From: DATJLY01 sp963729295
GTDB taxonomy: Bacteria > Pseudomonadota > Alphaproteobacteria > ATCC43930 > CGMCC-115725
Reading direction: 5' to 3'
Assembly: GCA_963729295.1 (NCBI GenBank)
Contig: CAVSNJ010000025.1
Span: forward strand, 496,001 to 560,000
Length of the DNA stretch: 64,000 bases
This document shows, piece by piece, positions 26,067-33,505 of this stretch (the first letter of the stretch is position 1; every line of letters begins with the position of its first letter). A program made the position numbers and the translations under genes. Below the pieces are notes generated by a model. It saw only the letters and a list, made by a program, of their open reading frames with translations, was not told where the DNA came from and searched no databases.

Positions 26067-26843
26067 GTGGAGGCCAAACTTTCCGTCTCGGCCTTGAGCA
26101 AGCGCTTCGGCGATCTCGAGGCGCTGCGCGACATCGGGCTCAGCATCGGCACCGGCGAATTCGTGTCGATCGTCGGTCCCTCGGGCTGCGGCAAGACGAC
26201 GTTCCTGCGCATCGTCGCCGGGTTGGAGCCGGCAAGCGCCGGCGAGGTGCGGATCGACGGCCGCGTCGTCGCCGGCCCCGGCGCCGACCGCGGCTTCGTC
26301 TTCCAGCAGGACAGTCTCCTGCCGTGGCGCACCGTCTTCGCCAACGCCATGATCGGCCCCGAGATCGGCGGCAACGAGGGCGAGCGCGAGAAGCGCCGCA
26401 CGCTCGACCTGCTGAAACTCGTCGGATTGGCCGGCTTCGAGGGGTACTTCCCGCGCCAGCTCTCGGGCGGCATGCGCCAGCGCGTCAATCTCGCCCGCGC
26501 ACTCGCGATCGATCCGCAGATCCTGCTGATGGACGAGCCGTTCTCGGCCCTCGACGCGCAGAGCCGCGAGATCATGCAGACCGAGCTTCTGCGCATCTGG
26601 GAGCAGGGCCGCAAGACCGTGATCTTCGTCACGCACCAGATCGACGAGGCGGTGTTCCTGTCGGACCGCGTCTTCGTGTTCGCGCGACGCCCCGGCCGCT
26701 TGCAGGACCGCGTCGAGATCGACCTGCCGCGCCCGCGCACGCTTGCGGTAAAGCGCACGCCCGAGTTCGTGGCCTATGTCGACCGCATCTGGAAGCTGAT
26801 CGAGAACGACGTGCGCGATTCAGTCCTGCACGAGCACGTGTGA
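26067..26843 (+). CDS. SsuB/TauB-like ABC transporter ATP-binding protein (pair 2)
   Basis: 258 aa. Walker A GPSGCGKTT, FQQDSLLPW Q-loop, signature LSGGMRQR, Walker B ILLMDEPFSALD and switch VTHQ are all intact. The likely start is GTG at 26067, 2 bp after the permease stop. A TTG at 26061 that overlaps the stop is the alternative. It energises the permease directly upstream. The binding protein is not in this operon and is presumably copy B or C. Confidence 0.9.
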   Translation: MEAKLSVSALSKRFGDLEALRDIGLSIGTGEFVSIVGPSGCGKTTFLRIVAGLEPASAGEVRIDGRVVAGPGADRGFVFQQDSLLPWRTVFANAMIGPEIGGNEGEREKRRTLDLLKLVGLAGFEGYFPRQLSGGMRQRVNLARALAIDPQILLMDEPFSALDAQSREIMQTELLRIWEQGRKTVIFVTHQIDEAVFLSDRVFVFARRPGRLQDRVEIDLPRPRTLAVKRTPEFVAYVDRIWKLIENDVRDSVLHEHV

Positions 26844-26852
26844 GCCGAGGGC

Positions 26853-27480
26853 TCAGTAGAGCTCGTCGGGCATGCGCTTGGCGTACTCCGCGTCGTAGCT
26901 CGCGCTGTCGGTGTCGGGATTGCGCGCGGCGGCGAAGCTGCCGATCGTCGGCACGCCCTTGGGCCGGCCCTCTTGCGCCGCCTGCCAGAAATTCGAGCGC
27001 ACGAGCGCCTTGGGGCAATGCTGGAATGCCTGCTCGACCGCGATCACCATGACGATGGCCGGCTCCTTGCCGTCGACGGCGAAGCGGGCGCTTCAGCGCC
27101 GGATCGGTGCTGATCTTCGCGCGGCCGTTGACGCGATAGGTCTCGTTGGCGCCCGGCGCGAAGAAGATGATGCCGACGCGCGGGTCGGCGATCAGGTTCT
27201 TCAGCCCGTCGATACGGTTGTTGCCGCGCCGGTCGGGGATCATGAGCGTGCGGCCGTCGTCGGCGACCGCGACGAAGCCCGGCTTGTCGCCCTTGGGCGA
27301 GCAGTCGAGCCCGTGCGGCCCGCCGGTCGCGAGCACCAGGAACGGCGAGCCGGCGATGAAGGCGCGGCCGAGCGCATCGACATGGTCGAGCTCCTTCTTC
27401 AGCACGCGCTCGTGCGGCGTGCCGTAGAGCGCCGCAAGCTCGTCGGCGGTGGTGACGGTGTGCTTCGCAAGGCCGTCCAT
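26853..27480 (-). pseudogene. Pyridoxamine 5'-phosphate oxidase-family (PPOX-fold) protein, frame-disrupted
   Basis: The start at 27480 (GGAAGGA upstream) gives an N-terminus with FLVLATGGPHGLDCSPKGD, IPDRRGNNRIDGL and GIIFFAPGANETYRVNGRA, typical of flavin-binding split-barrel proteins. At about 27085-27095 the frame changes, and the C-terminus continues in another frame with MVIAVEQAFQHCPKALVRSNFW to the stop at 26853. One missing or extra base in AAGCGCCCGC would restore a protein of about 208 aa. A TATAAT (27513-27508) upstream may be its -10. It may be an FMN-dependent oxidoreductase; the substrate is unknown. Confidence 0.72.
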
Positions 27481-27547
27481 GGCGAGCGTCCTTCCAAGTG
27501 CCGCGCCATTATAGCAGCCCGTCACTATGGCAGAAGGAGCGCCGGAT

Positions 27548-28199
27548 TCAGCGCGGCGCCTGGCGCGCGCCGTCGAGGAACAGCCGCACGGCGCGGCCGG
27601 CCCAGGCGCCGAGCTCCGCGGCGCCGAGCTCGGGGCCCATGCCGAGCGCGCGGCGACGCGGGCCTGCGATCACCAGGTTGACGAACTGCTCGGCGGCATA
27701 GCGCGGATCGAGCGCCAGCGTGCCGCGACGCGAATTCGCTGGCAAAAATCTCACCAAGACGCCCGTTCGCCGCAGCGCTGCTCTCGGCGACGATGCGCGT
27801 GAGCTCGGGAAAGCGCGGCGCCTCGGTAATCAGCAGGCGATAGAGCTTCAGCGCCTCGGGCGAGAGCGCGGCCGCGAGCATCTGTTTGGCCGCCGACTCC
27901 AGCACGTCCTCGAGCGTGCCGCCCTCGTCGAGCTGCGCCTCGAACGGCTGCACCCAGGTGGCGATGAGGCGGCGCACCACGGCGCGGAACAGGTCGGGCT
28001 TGTCGCGAAAGCGGTGATAGAAGGTGCGCTTCGAGATGCGGCAGGCCGACGCCACGGCCTCGATGCTGGTGGCGCCGAACCCGTCGCTCAGGAACAAGCC
28101 GGTCGCGACTTCGAGGATGCGCTCGCTGAGCTCGGCCGCGGCGCTGCGGGTGGGGCGGCCGCCGCGCCGAGCGGGGGCCGTCCCTTCCAACGCGGTCAT
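27548..28199 (-). pseudogene. TetR/AcrR-family transcriptional regulator, frame-disrupted
   Basis: The N-terminal helix-turn-helix domain (about residues 24-70) has EVATGLFLSDGFGATSIEAVA and ISKRTFYHRFRDK. The ligand domain runs to about GEIFASEF, and then the frame changes near 27725-27740. The other frame carries RRGTLALDPRYAAEQFVNLV and the normal C-terminus to the stop at 27548. The joined product would be about 216 aa. Its ATG overlaps the small lipoprotein stop (TGATG), so the two are co-translated. It probably represses a nearby operon, perhaps its own. Confidence 0.72.
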
Positions 28200-28366
28200 C
28201 AGCGCCAGCCGCGGCCGTAGTACCCGCCGCCATAAGGATGCCCGTAATAGCCGGGGCCGGCCGGATAGACGACGCAGCCGGCGAGCAGCGCCGCCAGCGC
28301 CGCCGCGACAAGCACCCCGGCGCCACGCCGGACGATGCTGTTTTTCGCTGTCTGAATTCGCTTCAT
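28199..28366 (-). CDS. Small lipoprotein, 55 aa
   Basis: Begins MKRIQTAKNS, with a hydrophobic core and lipobox LLAGC (Cys near residue 31), followed by a short Gly/Tyr-rich tail (GPGYYGHPYGGGYYGRG). GGAG precedes the ATG at good spacing. It is probably an envelope lipoprotein. It is translationally coupled to the TetR gene, an unusual pairing. A weak upstream promoter (TTGCTA at 28452-28447, N16, CATAAG at 28430-28425) is possible. Confidence 0.6.
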   Translation of the reverse strand: MKRIQTAKNSIVRRGAGVLVAAALAALLAGCVVYPAGPGYYGHPYGGGYYGRGWR

Positions 28367-28545
28367 GGATTGGCTCCTCTCACCCTCAGGGCTCCTCGCC
28401 CTTCCCCAAGTGATACGCTCCATCCTTATGAAACGCTCCCGATGCGTAGCAAATTTATTTTTGAAATATAGGGGATTATGGCGGGGATGCCAAGCCGAAA
28501 TCGGCCTTAGCACCGGGTATAGTCTGTTATCGAGAGGACAGTTCC

Positions 28546-28839
28546 ATGACCAAGATCCGCAGCTTCCTCCTGGCTTTCGCCGTCCTCGCCGGCACGGCCG
28601 GCATGACCGCCGCCCCGGCGCTGGCGGCCGACTGGGGTCATCGTGACGCCCGCATCCACGATTGGCGCGGGTATGGCCGGCCGGTCTTCTACGCCGGCGT
28701 GCCCTATGCCTATCCCCCCTACGCCTATCCCCCCTACGCCTATCCCTACACGGCGCCGGCCCCGGCCTACGTGCCGCCGCCGGTCGTCTATGGCGCGCCG
28801 GCGCTCTCGCTCGGCATCGCGATCCCGTTCCACCGCTAA
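28546..28839 (+). CDS. Small exported Tyr/Pro-rich protein, 97 aa
   Basis: Signal peptide ending at APALA|ADWGH, then a low-complexity domain with three YAYPP-type repeats and a YVPPPVVYGAP block. No catalytic motif is visible. GAGAGGACAG serves as ribosome binding site. Similar small periplasmic Pro/Tyr-rich proteins are common in this group and may act in the envelope. It is followed by a good terminator, so it is a single-gene unit. Confidence 0.65.
   Translation: MTKIRSFLLAFAVLAGTAGMTAAPALAADWGHRDARIHDWRGYGRPVFYAGVPYAYPPYAYPPYAYPYTAPAPAYVPPPVVYGAPALSLGIAIPFHR
28706..28747 (+). repeat. 15-bp tandem repeat within the Tyr/Pro-rich gene
   Basis: Nearly three copies of the unit TACGCCTATCCCCCC encode the YAYPP repeats. 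Copy number may vary among strains through slippage. Confidence 0.7.
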
Positions 28840-28850
28840 TCGAACGCGCG

Positions 28851-28892
28851 GGACGCTCCGCCATTTTCCGGCGGGGCGTCCTGCCCCTTTTT
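28851..28892 (+). terminator. Rho-independent terminator
   Basis: A 12-bp stem (GGACGCTCCGCC with GGCGGGGCGTCC, one G-T wobble), a 7-nt loop and a downstream TTTTT at 28888-28892. It ends the Tyr/Pro-rich gene. Confidence 0.75.
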
Positions 28893-28957
28893 GGGGGATG
28901 TATCGAGTCGCGGCGGCGCACAACATTACGTCACCGCATCGAGGGAGAAACACGAAG

Positions 28958-29458
28958 ATGACTGGCAAACGCATGTTGGGCGCGAGCGCGCTCGTCGCCG
29001 CTCTCGCGCTCGGCGCGCCGCTCGCATTGGCGCAGCAGCAGATGGCACCCGCCGCAGCCACCGCGGCACCGGCACCGAGCACGAGCGCACGCACTGCCGC
29101 GAAGCCGTCGCGCGAGGCGCGTGTCGAGGCGCGCATCAAGACGCTCCACGCGCAGCTCAAGATCACGCCCGATCAGGAGCAGGAATGGGGCGCGGTCGCG
29201 TCAGTGATGCGCGATTCCGCAAGCAACATCGATCAGCTGTCGCAGCAGCGCACGAAGGATCGCACCAGCATGTCGGCAGTCGACAATCTCAAATCCTATC
29301 AGGGGATCGCCGACGCGCACGCCGACGAGATGAACAAGCTCGTGCCGGCATTCTCGGCGCTCTACGACAAGATGTCGCCCGACCAGCAGAAGAACGCCGA
29401 TCAAGTGTTCAAGCCGCGCACCGCGCGCCACAGCACGACGACGAAGAAGAGCGGCTGA
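28958..29458 (+). CDS. Spy/CpxP-like LTxxQ-family periplasmic protein
   Basis: 166 aa. Signal peptide ending at PLALA|QQQ, an Ala/Pro-rich linker, and two helical segments with LTxxQ-like elements (KITPDQEQEWG and MSPDQQKNADQVF). In enterobacteria Spy and CpxP are periplasmic chaperones or envelope-stress modulators; here the role is inferred by fold only. The ATG at 28958 has GAGGGAG upstream. The next small exported gene starts 28 bp later, so the two may form a unit. Confidence 0.75.
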   Translation: MTGKRMLGASALVAALALGAPLALAQQQMAPAAATAAPAPSTSARTAAKPSREARVEARIKTLHAQLKITPDQEQEWGAVASVMRDSASNIDQLSQQRTKDRTSMSAVDNLKSYQGIADAHADEMNKLVPAFSALYDKMSPDQQKNADQVFKPRTARHSTTTKKSG

Positions 29459-29486
29459 GCCGCCCTATCCCGAAGGAGAAAATGCG

Positions 29487-29747
29487 ATGTCCCGTCTTCG
29501 CATCGCGATGCGATGCATGATCGCAACGCTTGCCGCCGCAACGCTCGCCGCCGGCCTCTTCGGCACGGCGTCGGCGCAAGATTATCGCGACCGCCGCCCG
29601 CCGCCGCCACGCCATTATCGGCACCGGCCGCCGCCGCCGCCGGCCTGGGGCTATGACCAGCCGAGCTACGTAGTGGCGCCACCGCCCGTCGTCTATGCGC
29701 CGGAAGGGCCGCCTGCCGCGATCAATTTCAGCCTCAATTTGCGCTGA
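29487..29747 (+). CDS. Small exported Pro-rich protein, 86 aa
   Basis: Signal peptide ending at TASA|QDYRD, followed by RRPPPPRHYRHRPPPPP and VVAPPPVVYAP stretches. No enzyme motif. GAAGGAGAAA precedes the ATG. It resembles the Tyr/Pro-rich protein 650 bp upstream in composition, so both may belong to one class of envelope proteins. It is convergent with the next gene, with a palindromic repeat between them. Confidence 0.62.
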   Translation: MSRLRIAMRCMIATLAAATLAAGLFGTASAQDYRDRRPPPPRHYRHRPPPPPAWGYDQPSYVVAPPPVVYAPEGPPAAINFSLNLR

Positions 29748-29756
29748 GGCGCGCGC

Positions 29757-29801
29757 CTAGAGCCGGATCGCCCTCGATGGAATCGCTCTGGCGATTCCAT
29801 C
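29757..29801. repeat. CTAG-bounded palindromic intergenic element, copy A
   Basis: Begins CTAGAGCCGGATCG and contains a perfect 11-bp hairpin, GATGGAATCGC with GCGATTCCATC around TCTG (29776-29801). It fills the gap between convergent genes and overlaps the stop codon of the minus-strand gene. It is related to copies at 49626 and 58501. Confidence 0.6.
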
Positions 29802-30069
29802 AGGCTGCGGTGCCGCCGTTCAGCGGGTGTCCTTCGACGGCGACGCGCGGCGGTATCGCGCGCCGCGGCGCAGCCGCCGTGCCGAGGAGATAATCGACCT
29901 GCTCCTCGAGCCGCTCGATCCGCTGCTGCAGCCCTGGCGTCGGATCTTCCTCGATGAGGGCGGCCAGCCGCTCGCGGAAGCGCGGCTCGATCCGGAGACG
30001 CACGGCGACGGCGCGCAGCAGCGGCTTGTCGCCGGGCGGGACGCGGACATTGGTTTGGACGGTATTCAT
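29800..30069 (-). CDS. Hypothetical protein, 89 aa
   Basis: No recognised family. The first half is basic and compatible with a small DNA-binding or ribbon-helix-helix-like fold (NVRVPPGDKPLLRAVAVRLR). The second half has a short acidic coiled-coil-like helix (LQQRIERLEEQVDYLL). No toxin partner is adjacent. The ATG at 30069 has a GGAG upstream. An AT-rich stretch at 30110-30135 may hold its promoter. Confidence 0.5.
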   Translation of the reverse strand: MNTVQTNVRVPPGDKPLLRAVAVRLRIEPRFRERLAALIEEDPTPGLQQRIERLEEQVDYLLGTAAAPRRAIPPRVAVEGHPLNGGTAA

Positions 30070-30165
30070 GGCATTGAGCTCCGGCGCGCACTCGACGCGC
30101 GCTCGCCATTAGATAAGTCACTAGATATTACGAAGAGGCGGCGCTGCCGGATTGGCCGCGGCGGA

Positions 30166-30672
30166 TTATTGCGCAGCGGGATTGCCGATCGTGAAGGCGC
30201 GCCAGGCGGCGATGGCGCGCCGCAGTTGCCCGGCGAAAGTCCTGCGCTCGTCCGGCGCGAGGAAGCTTCCCACCACGAGGCTTCGTCCGTGCGAGGCCAA
30301 GGTGAGGGGGCTGCGCTCTTCGGTGTCGTCGAAAATGATGCGCAGCCAAGTCGGCTCGAAGCGAAACTCGTTACGCTCGCCCTTCACCGAGACGCGCTCG
30401 ACCGTGAGGGCCCGTTCCGTCAAGCGCACGGCTTCGTGCTGGCGCGCGCTGCGATAGCTTGCCCGGAATGCGACATAGACGAGCAGCACATCGAGCCCGA
30501 AGAAGCCGAAGATCGGCCAGCAGCCGGCGAGGATGCAGATCGTCCCGGCGATGAGGCTCAAGGCCGCCAGCGCCGCCATCAGGATGACGAATCCCCGGGG
30601 CTTCAGGCTGCGATAGGGATGCAGCACCGCGTCGAGAAAGACTCTGGGGGCCTCGGTCTCCGCCTGTGCCAT
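30166..30672 (-). CDS. DUF2244-family membrane protein
   Basis: 168 aa. Two adjacent transmembrane segments (about 28-75) are followed by a soluble beta-rich domain with WLRIIFDD and GSFLAPDERRTFAGQLRRAI, the pattern of DUF2244 proteins of alphaproteobacteria. Function is unknown. The ATG at 30672 is clear. The gene is divergent from the small ORF and CtrA box region to its right. Confidence 0.78.
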   Translation of the reverse strand: MAQAETEAPRVFLDAVLHPYRSLKPRGFVILMAALAALSLIAGTICILAGCWPIFGFFGLDVLLVYVAFRASYRSARQHEAVRLTERALTVERVSVKGERNEFRFEPTWLRIIFDDTEERSPLTLASHGRSLVVGSFLAPDERRTFAGQLRRAIAAWRAFTIGNPAAQ

Positions 30673-30741
30673 GAGAAAACCCTCGGGCCTCGATGCTAGT
30701 GCGGACCGGGCCGCGGCGGAACCGGTCCGCCGCCGGCCATA

Positions 30742-30757
30742 TTAACCCTTGCTTAAC
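30742..30757. promoter_or_regulatory. CtrA-type box 1
   Basis: TTAA-CCCTTGC-TTAAC is an exact match to the alphaproteobacterial CtrA consensus TTAA-N7-TTAAC. It lies 45 bp before a 48-codon ORF and about 70 bp upstream of the DUF2244 start on the other strand. Confidence 0.5.
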
Positions 30758-30801
30758 CACATCGCGCCGAAACTTTTCCACGGGCAAAGAGGGGCAAGTT
30801 C

Positions 30802-30948
30802 GTGGGGAAACCTGTGGCCCTCGTTACACTCGAGCGCGCGGCCGGGTCGGGTCCATGGCACCTTTGGTGGCTCGCCACGGCGCTTCTGAGCCTCACGCTC
30901 TGGGGCGGCATCTTCCTTCTGGCGGCGGCGCTCGGCCACTTCATCTAG
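30802..30948 (+). CDS. Small membrane protein, 48 aa
   Basis: Starts with GTG (a second in-frame GTG is at 30814) after GAGGGGCAAG. It has one hydrophobic helix (WHLWWLATALLSLTLWGG and onward) and ends at TAG 30946-30948. The length, ribosome binding site and upstream CtrA-type box support a real gene, but such short ORFs are often spurious and I know no family for it. Confidence 0.42.
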   Translation: MGKPVALVTLERAAGSGPWHLWWLATALLSLTLWGGIFLLAAALGHFI

Positions 30949-31073
30949 CCATTTGGTGCAGCGCAACCGCGCATTTGTGGAAAAGGTGATCCGACCGGTT
31001 CAACCCATCGTAGAGGGGGTCTGAGCGGCCTTTGCCGCTCGCTCTCCTGGCAAAGACACGAGGGGTTGGTTCG

Positions 31074-32447
31074 GTGCTCAGGATTTTCCGACATTACTGC
31101 TCTGCGCCTGCGCTCTTTCTCTGCGTGTGCGAGACGAGCGCCGTGGCGCTGGCGCTCTATGCCGCCGCCTCGATGCTGCTGCCCGCCGATGCCGCCAATG
31201 GCCGGCTCATCGCCGCGGCACTCGTCCCCGCGCTGGTCAACGCCGTCCTCATGTTCGGCATGGGTCTCTACGACCCGCCGCATGTCGCCAATTTCCGCCG
31301 TGCGCTGCCGCGCCTCATCGCCTGTCTTTGCATCGGCGCGCCGCTCCTCGGCCGCTCGCTCTCGATCGATGGGACCGAGCAGGCCCGCTGGGTCTTCTAT
31401 CTCGCCTGGACCGTCGTGGTCATCGCCTGCGTCGTGGTCGCGCGCATGGTGGCGACGCCGTTGGCGCGCACCGGCTTCTCGCCGCGACGCGTCGTTGTCG
31501 TCGGCGCCGGGCGGCTGGCCGCCGAGATCGAGCAGTTGATGGCGCGCGCCCATTCCCGCACCGAGGTGGTGGGCTATGTTGCGCTCGGCAGCGAGACGCG
31601 CGAAGTCCCCGAATCCCGCCTCAAATCCGGCAAGGAGCCGCTCATCGACGTGGTGCGCGACAGCGCCGCCAAGGAGATCGTCGTGGCCGCCGACGATCGG
31701 CGCGGCATCTCGCTGCAGCCGCTGCTCGATGCGCGCATGGAAGGCGTCACCGTCACGAGCTTCCTGAGCTTTTGGGAGCGCGAGACGCGCCGCGTCAATC
31801 TGCGCGCGCTCGATCCGAGCTGGCTCATCTTCTCTGACGGCTTCCATATCAGCACCGCCACCAACGCGGTCCTGAAGCGCATGCTCGACATCGCTGCGAG
31901 CCTCATGCTCCTGGTGCTGACCCTGCCGACGCTGCTGCTCGCCGCCATCGCCATCAAGCTCGACAGCAAGGGCCCGGTGCTCTACCGCCAGGAGCGCGTC
32001 GGCCGCCGCGGCCAGATCTTCCATATCGCCAAGTTCCGCACCATGCGCGTCGATGCCGAGCAGAATTGCGGCCCGCAATGGGCGAGCGTCGGCGATCCGC
32101 GCGTCACCCGCGTCGGCCGGTTCCTGCGCCGCATGAGGATCGATGAGCTGCCGCAGATCTTGAACGTGCTGCGCGGCGAGATGAGCTTCGTCGGGCCGCG
32201 TCCCGAGCGGCCGCATTTCGTGCGTCACCTCGCGGCCGAGATTCCGTTCTACGCCGAGCGCCACCGCGTCCGTCCCGGCATCACCGGCTGGGCCCAGATC
32301 AACTACCCTTACGGCGCCTCGATCGAGGATGCCCGCGAGAAGCTCTCCTACGACCTTTACTACATCAAGAATTTCAGCTTTCTATTCGACCTGCTGATCA
32401 TCCTGTCGACGGCCAAGGCCGTGTTCCTGGATGGCGGCGGCCGCTGA
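31074..32447 (+). CDS. Polyprenyl-phosphate sugar-1-phosphate transferase (exopolysaccharide initiation)
   Basis: 457 aa. Several N-terminal membrane helices, a central nucleotide-binding-like part (VVVVGAGRLAAEIEQL), one more membrane helix, and the C-terminal bacterial sugar transferase domain: KRMLDIAAS, GPVLYRQERVGRRG, FRTMRVDAE, RIDELPQ, GEMSFVGPRPERP and PGITGWAQINYPYG. It loads the first sugar phosphate onto the lipid carrier for polysaccharide export, and resembles the EpsB/WcaJ-type enzymes. GTG at 31074 is used because AGGGG lies 8 nt upstream. No other capsule genes adjoin it. Confidence 0.9.
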   Translation: MLRIFRHYCSAPALFLCVCETSAVALALYAAASMLLPADAANGRLIAAALVPALVNAVLMFGMGLYDPPHVANFRRALPRLIACLCIGAPLLGRSLSIDGTEQARWVFYLAWTVVVIACVVVARMVATPLARTGFSPRRVVVVGAGRLAAEIEQLMARAHSRTEVVGYVALGSETREVPESRLKSGKEPLIDVVRDSAAKEIVVAADDRRGISLQPLLDARMEGVTVTSFLSFWERETRRVNLRALDPSWLIFSDGFHISTATNAVLKRMLDIAASLMLLVLTLPTLLLAAIAIKLDSKGPVLYRQERVGRRGQIFHIAKFRTMRVDAEQNCGPQWASVGDPRVTRVGRFLRRMRIDELPQILNVLRGEMSFVGPRPERPHFVRHLAAEIPFYAERHRVRPGITGWAQINYPYGASIEDAREKLSYDLYYIKNFSFLFDLLIILSTAKAVFLDGGGR

Positions 32448-32472
32448 CGGAAATTTTTACACTTTTGTTATT

Positions 32473-32490
32473 GGTTAACTCTAGTTAACC
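32473..32490. promoter_or_regulatory. GGTTAACT/AGTTAACC inverted repeat
   Basis: Perfect 8-bp arms with a CT centre, in the AT-rich gap before a small membrane-protein gene. A further TTAAC follows at 32494. The spacing (N6 and N5) does not match the CtrA N7 spacing, so the binding protein is unknown. Confidence 0.4.
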
Positions 32491-32565
32491 ACATTAACTC
32501 ATTGATTGCAATTTGAAAAAGCCCTCTGGCCCCGATTTTGCTTCCGTCCGTTCGAGGGGTATGAA

Positions 32566-32694
32566 ATGGACGATGGCGATCTCGGCGTGACGACGCTCGA
32601 AGAATGGCGCGAGAAGAATCGGGGCTTCATGGTAGCCCTCAGCATCTGTCTCGCCATCTGGGTTCTCGGCATCTGGCTGATGGTTCGTACCTAG
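32566..32694 (+). CDS. Small single-span membrane protein, 42 aa
   Basis: MDDGDLGVTTLEEW is an acidic start, followed by a helix (VALSICLAIWVLGIWLMV) at the C-terminus. GAGGGG upstream fixes the ATG at 32566. Unknown family. It lies 46 bp before nth, possibly as part of the same transcript. Confidence 0.5.
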   Translation: MDDGDLGVTTLEEWREKNRGFMVALSICLAIWVLGIWLMVRT

Positions 32695-32740
32695 CCGGCA
32701 GCGCCTGGACAGTGTTTAGGTCATTCGCCAGAATCGGCGG

Positions 32741-33505
32741 ATGACCAAAGCCGAAGCCGTGCGGTTTTTCGCCCTGCTGGCGAAGGACCGTCCGGATCCG
32801 ACCACCGAACTCGACTTCATCAATCCCTATACTCTGCTCGTTGCGGTTGTGCTGTCGGCGCAGGCCACCGATGTCGGCGTCAACAAGGCAACCGAAAAAC
32901 TGTTCGCGCTCGCCGACACGCCGGAACAGATGCTCGCGCTGGGCGAGGACCGGCTGATCGAGACGATTCGCACGATCGGGCTCTTTCGCACCAAGGCGAA
33001 GAACGTGCTGGCGCTGTCGCGCCTCCTGATCGAGAAGCACGGCGGCATCGTGCCGGACGACCGCGCCGCGCTCGAGGCGTTGCCCGGCGTCGGGCGCAAG
33101 ACCGCGAACGTGGTGCTGAATGTCGCCTTCGGCCATCCGACCATCGCCGTCGACACGCATATCTTTCGCGTCGGCAATCGCACCGGTATCGCGCCCGGCA
33201 AGACGCCGCTTGCGGTCGAGGAAGGGCTCGAGCGGATCGTGCCCGATGCCTACAAGATGGGCGCGCATCATTGGCTCATCCTGCACGGGCGCTATGTCTG
33301 CACCGCGCGCAATCCGAAGTGCGAGGCGTGTGTCGTCAATGCGCTATGCGCTTATCCCGCCAAGAGCTTTGAGGCGAGAGCCGGCGTCAGCCGAGGCCGA
33401 GCACGTCCGCCATCCCGTAAAGCCCCGGCTTCCGGCCAACGCACCACTGCGCCGCGCGCACGGCGCCGCGGGCAAAAATCTGCCGGCTCCCGGCGCGGTG
33501 CGTAA
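32741..33505 (+). CDS. nth: Endonuclease III
   Basis: Base-excision-repair DNA glycosylase/AP lyase. Helix-hairpin-helix LPGVGRKTA with catalytic K120 and D138, and a [4Fe-4S] loop with C187-x6-C194-x2-C197-x5-C203. The predicted 254 aa includes about 45 basic residues beyond the usual end, which read through 119 bp antisense to dapB. A TGA in another frame at 33370-33372 would end the protein at the normal length, so a frame indel near 33360 or a lost stop is likely. The core enzyme is intact. Confidence 0.92.
   Translation: MTKAEAVRFFALLAKDRPDPTTELDFINPYTLLVAVVLSAQATDVGVNKATEKLFALADTPEQMLALGEDRLIETIRTIGLFRTKAKNVLALSRLLIEKHGGIVPDDRAALEALPGVGRKTANVVLNVAFGHPTIAVDTHIFRVGNRTGIAPGKTPLAVEEGLERIVPDAYKMGAHHWLILHGRYVCTARNPKCEACVVNALCAYPAKSFEARAGVSRGRARPPSRKAPASGQRTTAPRARRRGQKSAGSRRGA

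Noticed and set aside
31022..31041. GAGCGGC-CTTT-GCCGCTC hairpin as a terminator
   Set aside because: No T-tract follows, and it lies just upstream of a gene, so it was not called.
30945..32264. 439-codon antisense frame opposite the sugar transferase
   Set aside because: Overlaps a well-defined transferase and shows no domain.
32473..32498. TTAAC-rich cluster as a CtrA site
   Set aside because: Spacings are N6 and N5, not N7, so it was kept only as an unassigned palindrome.
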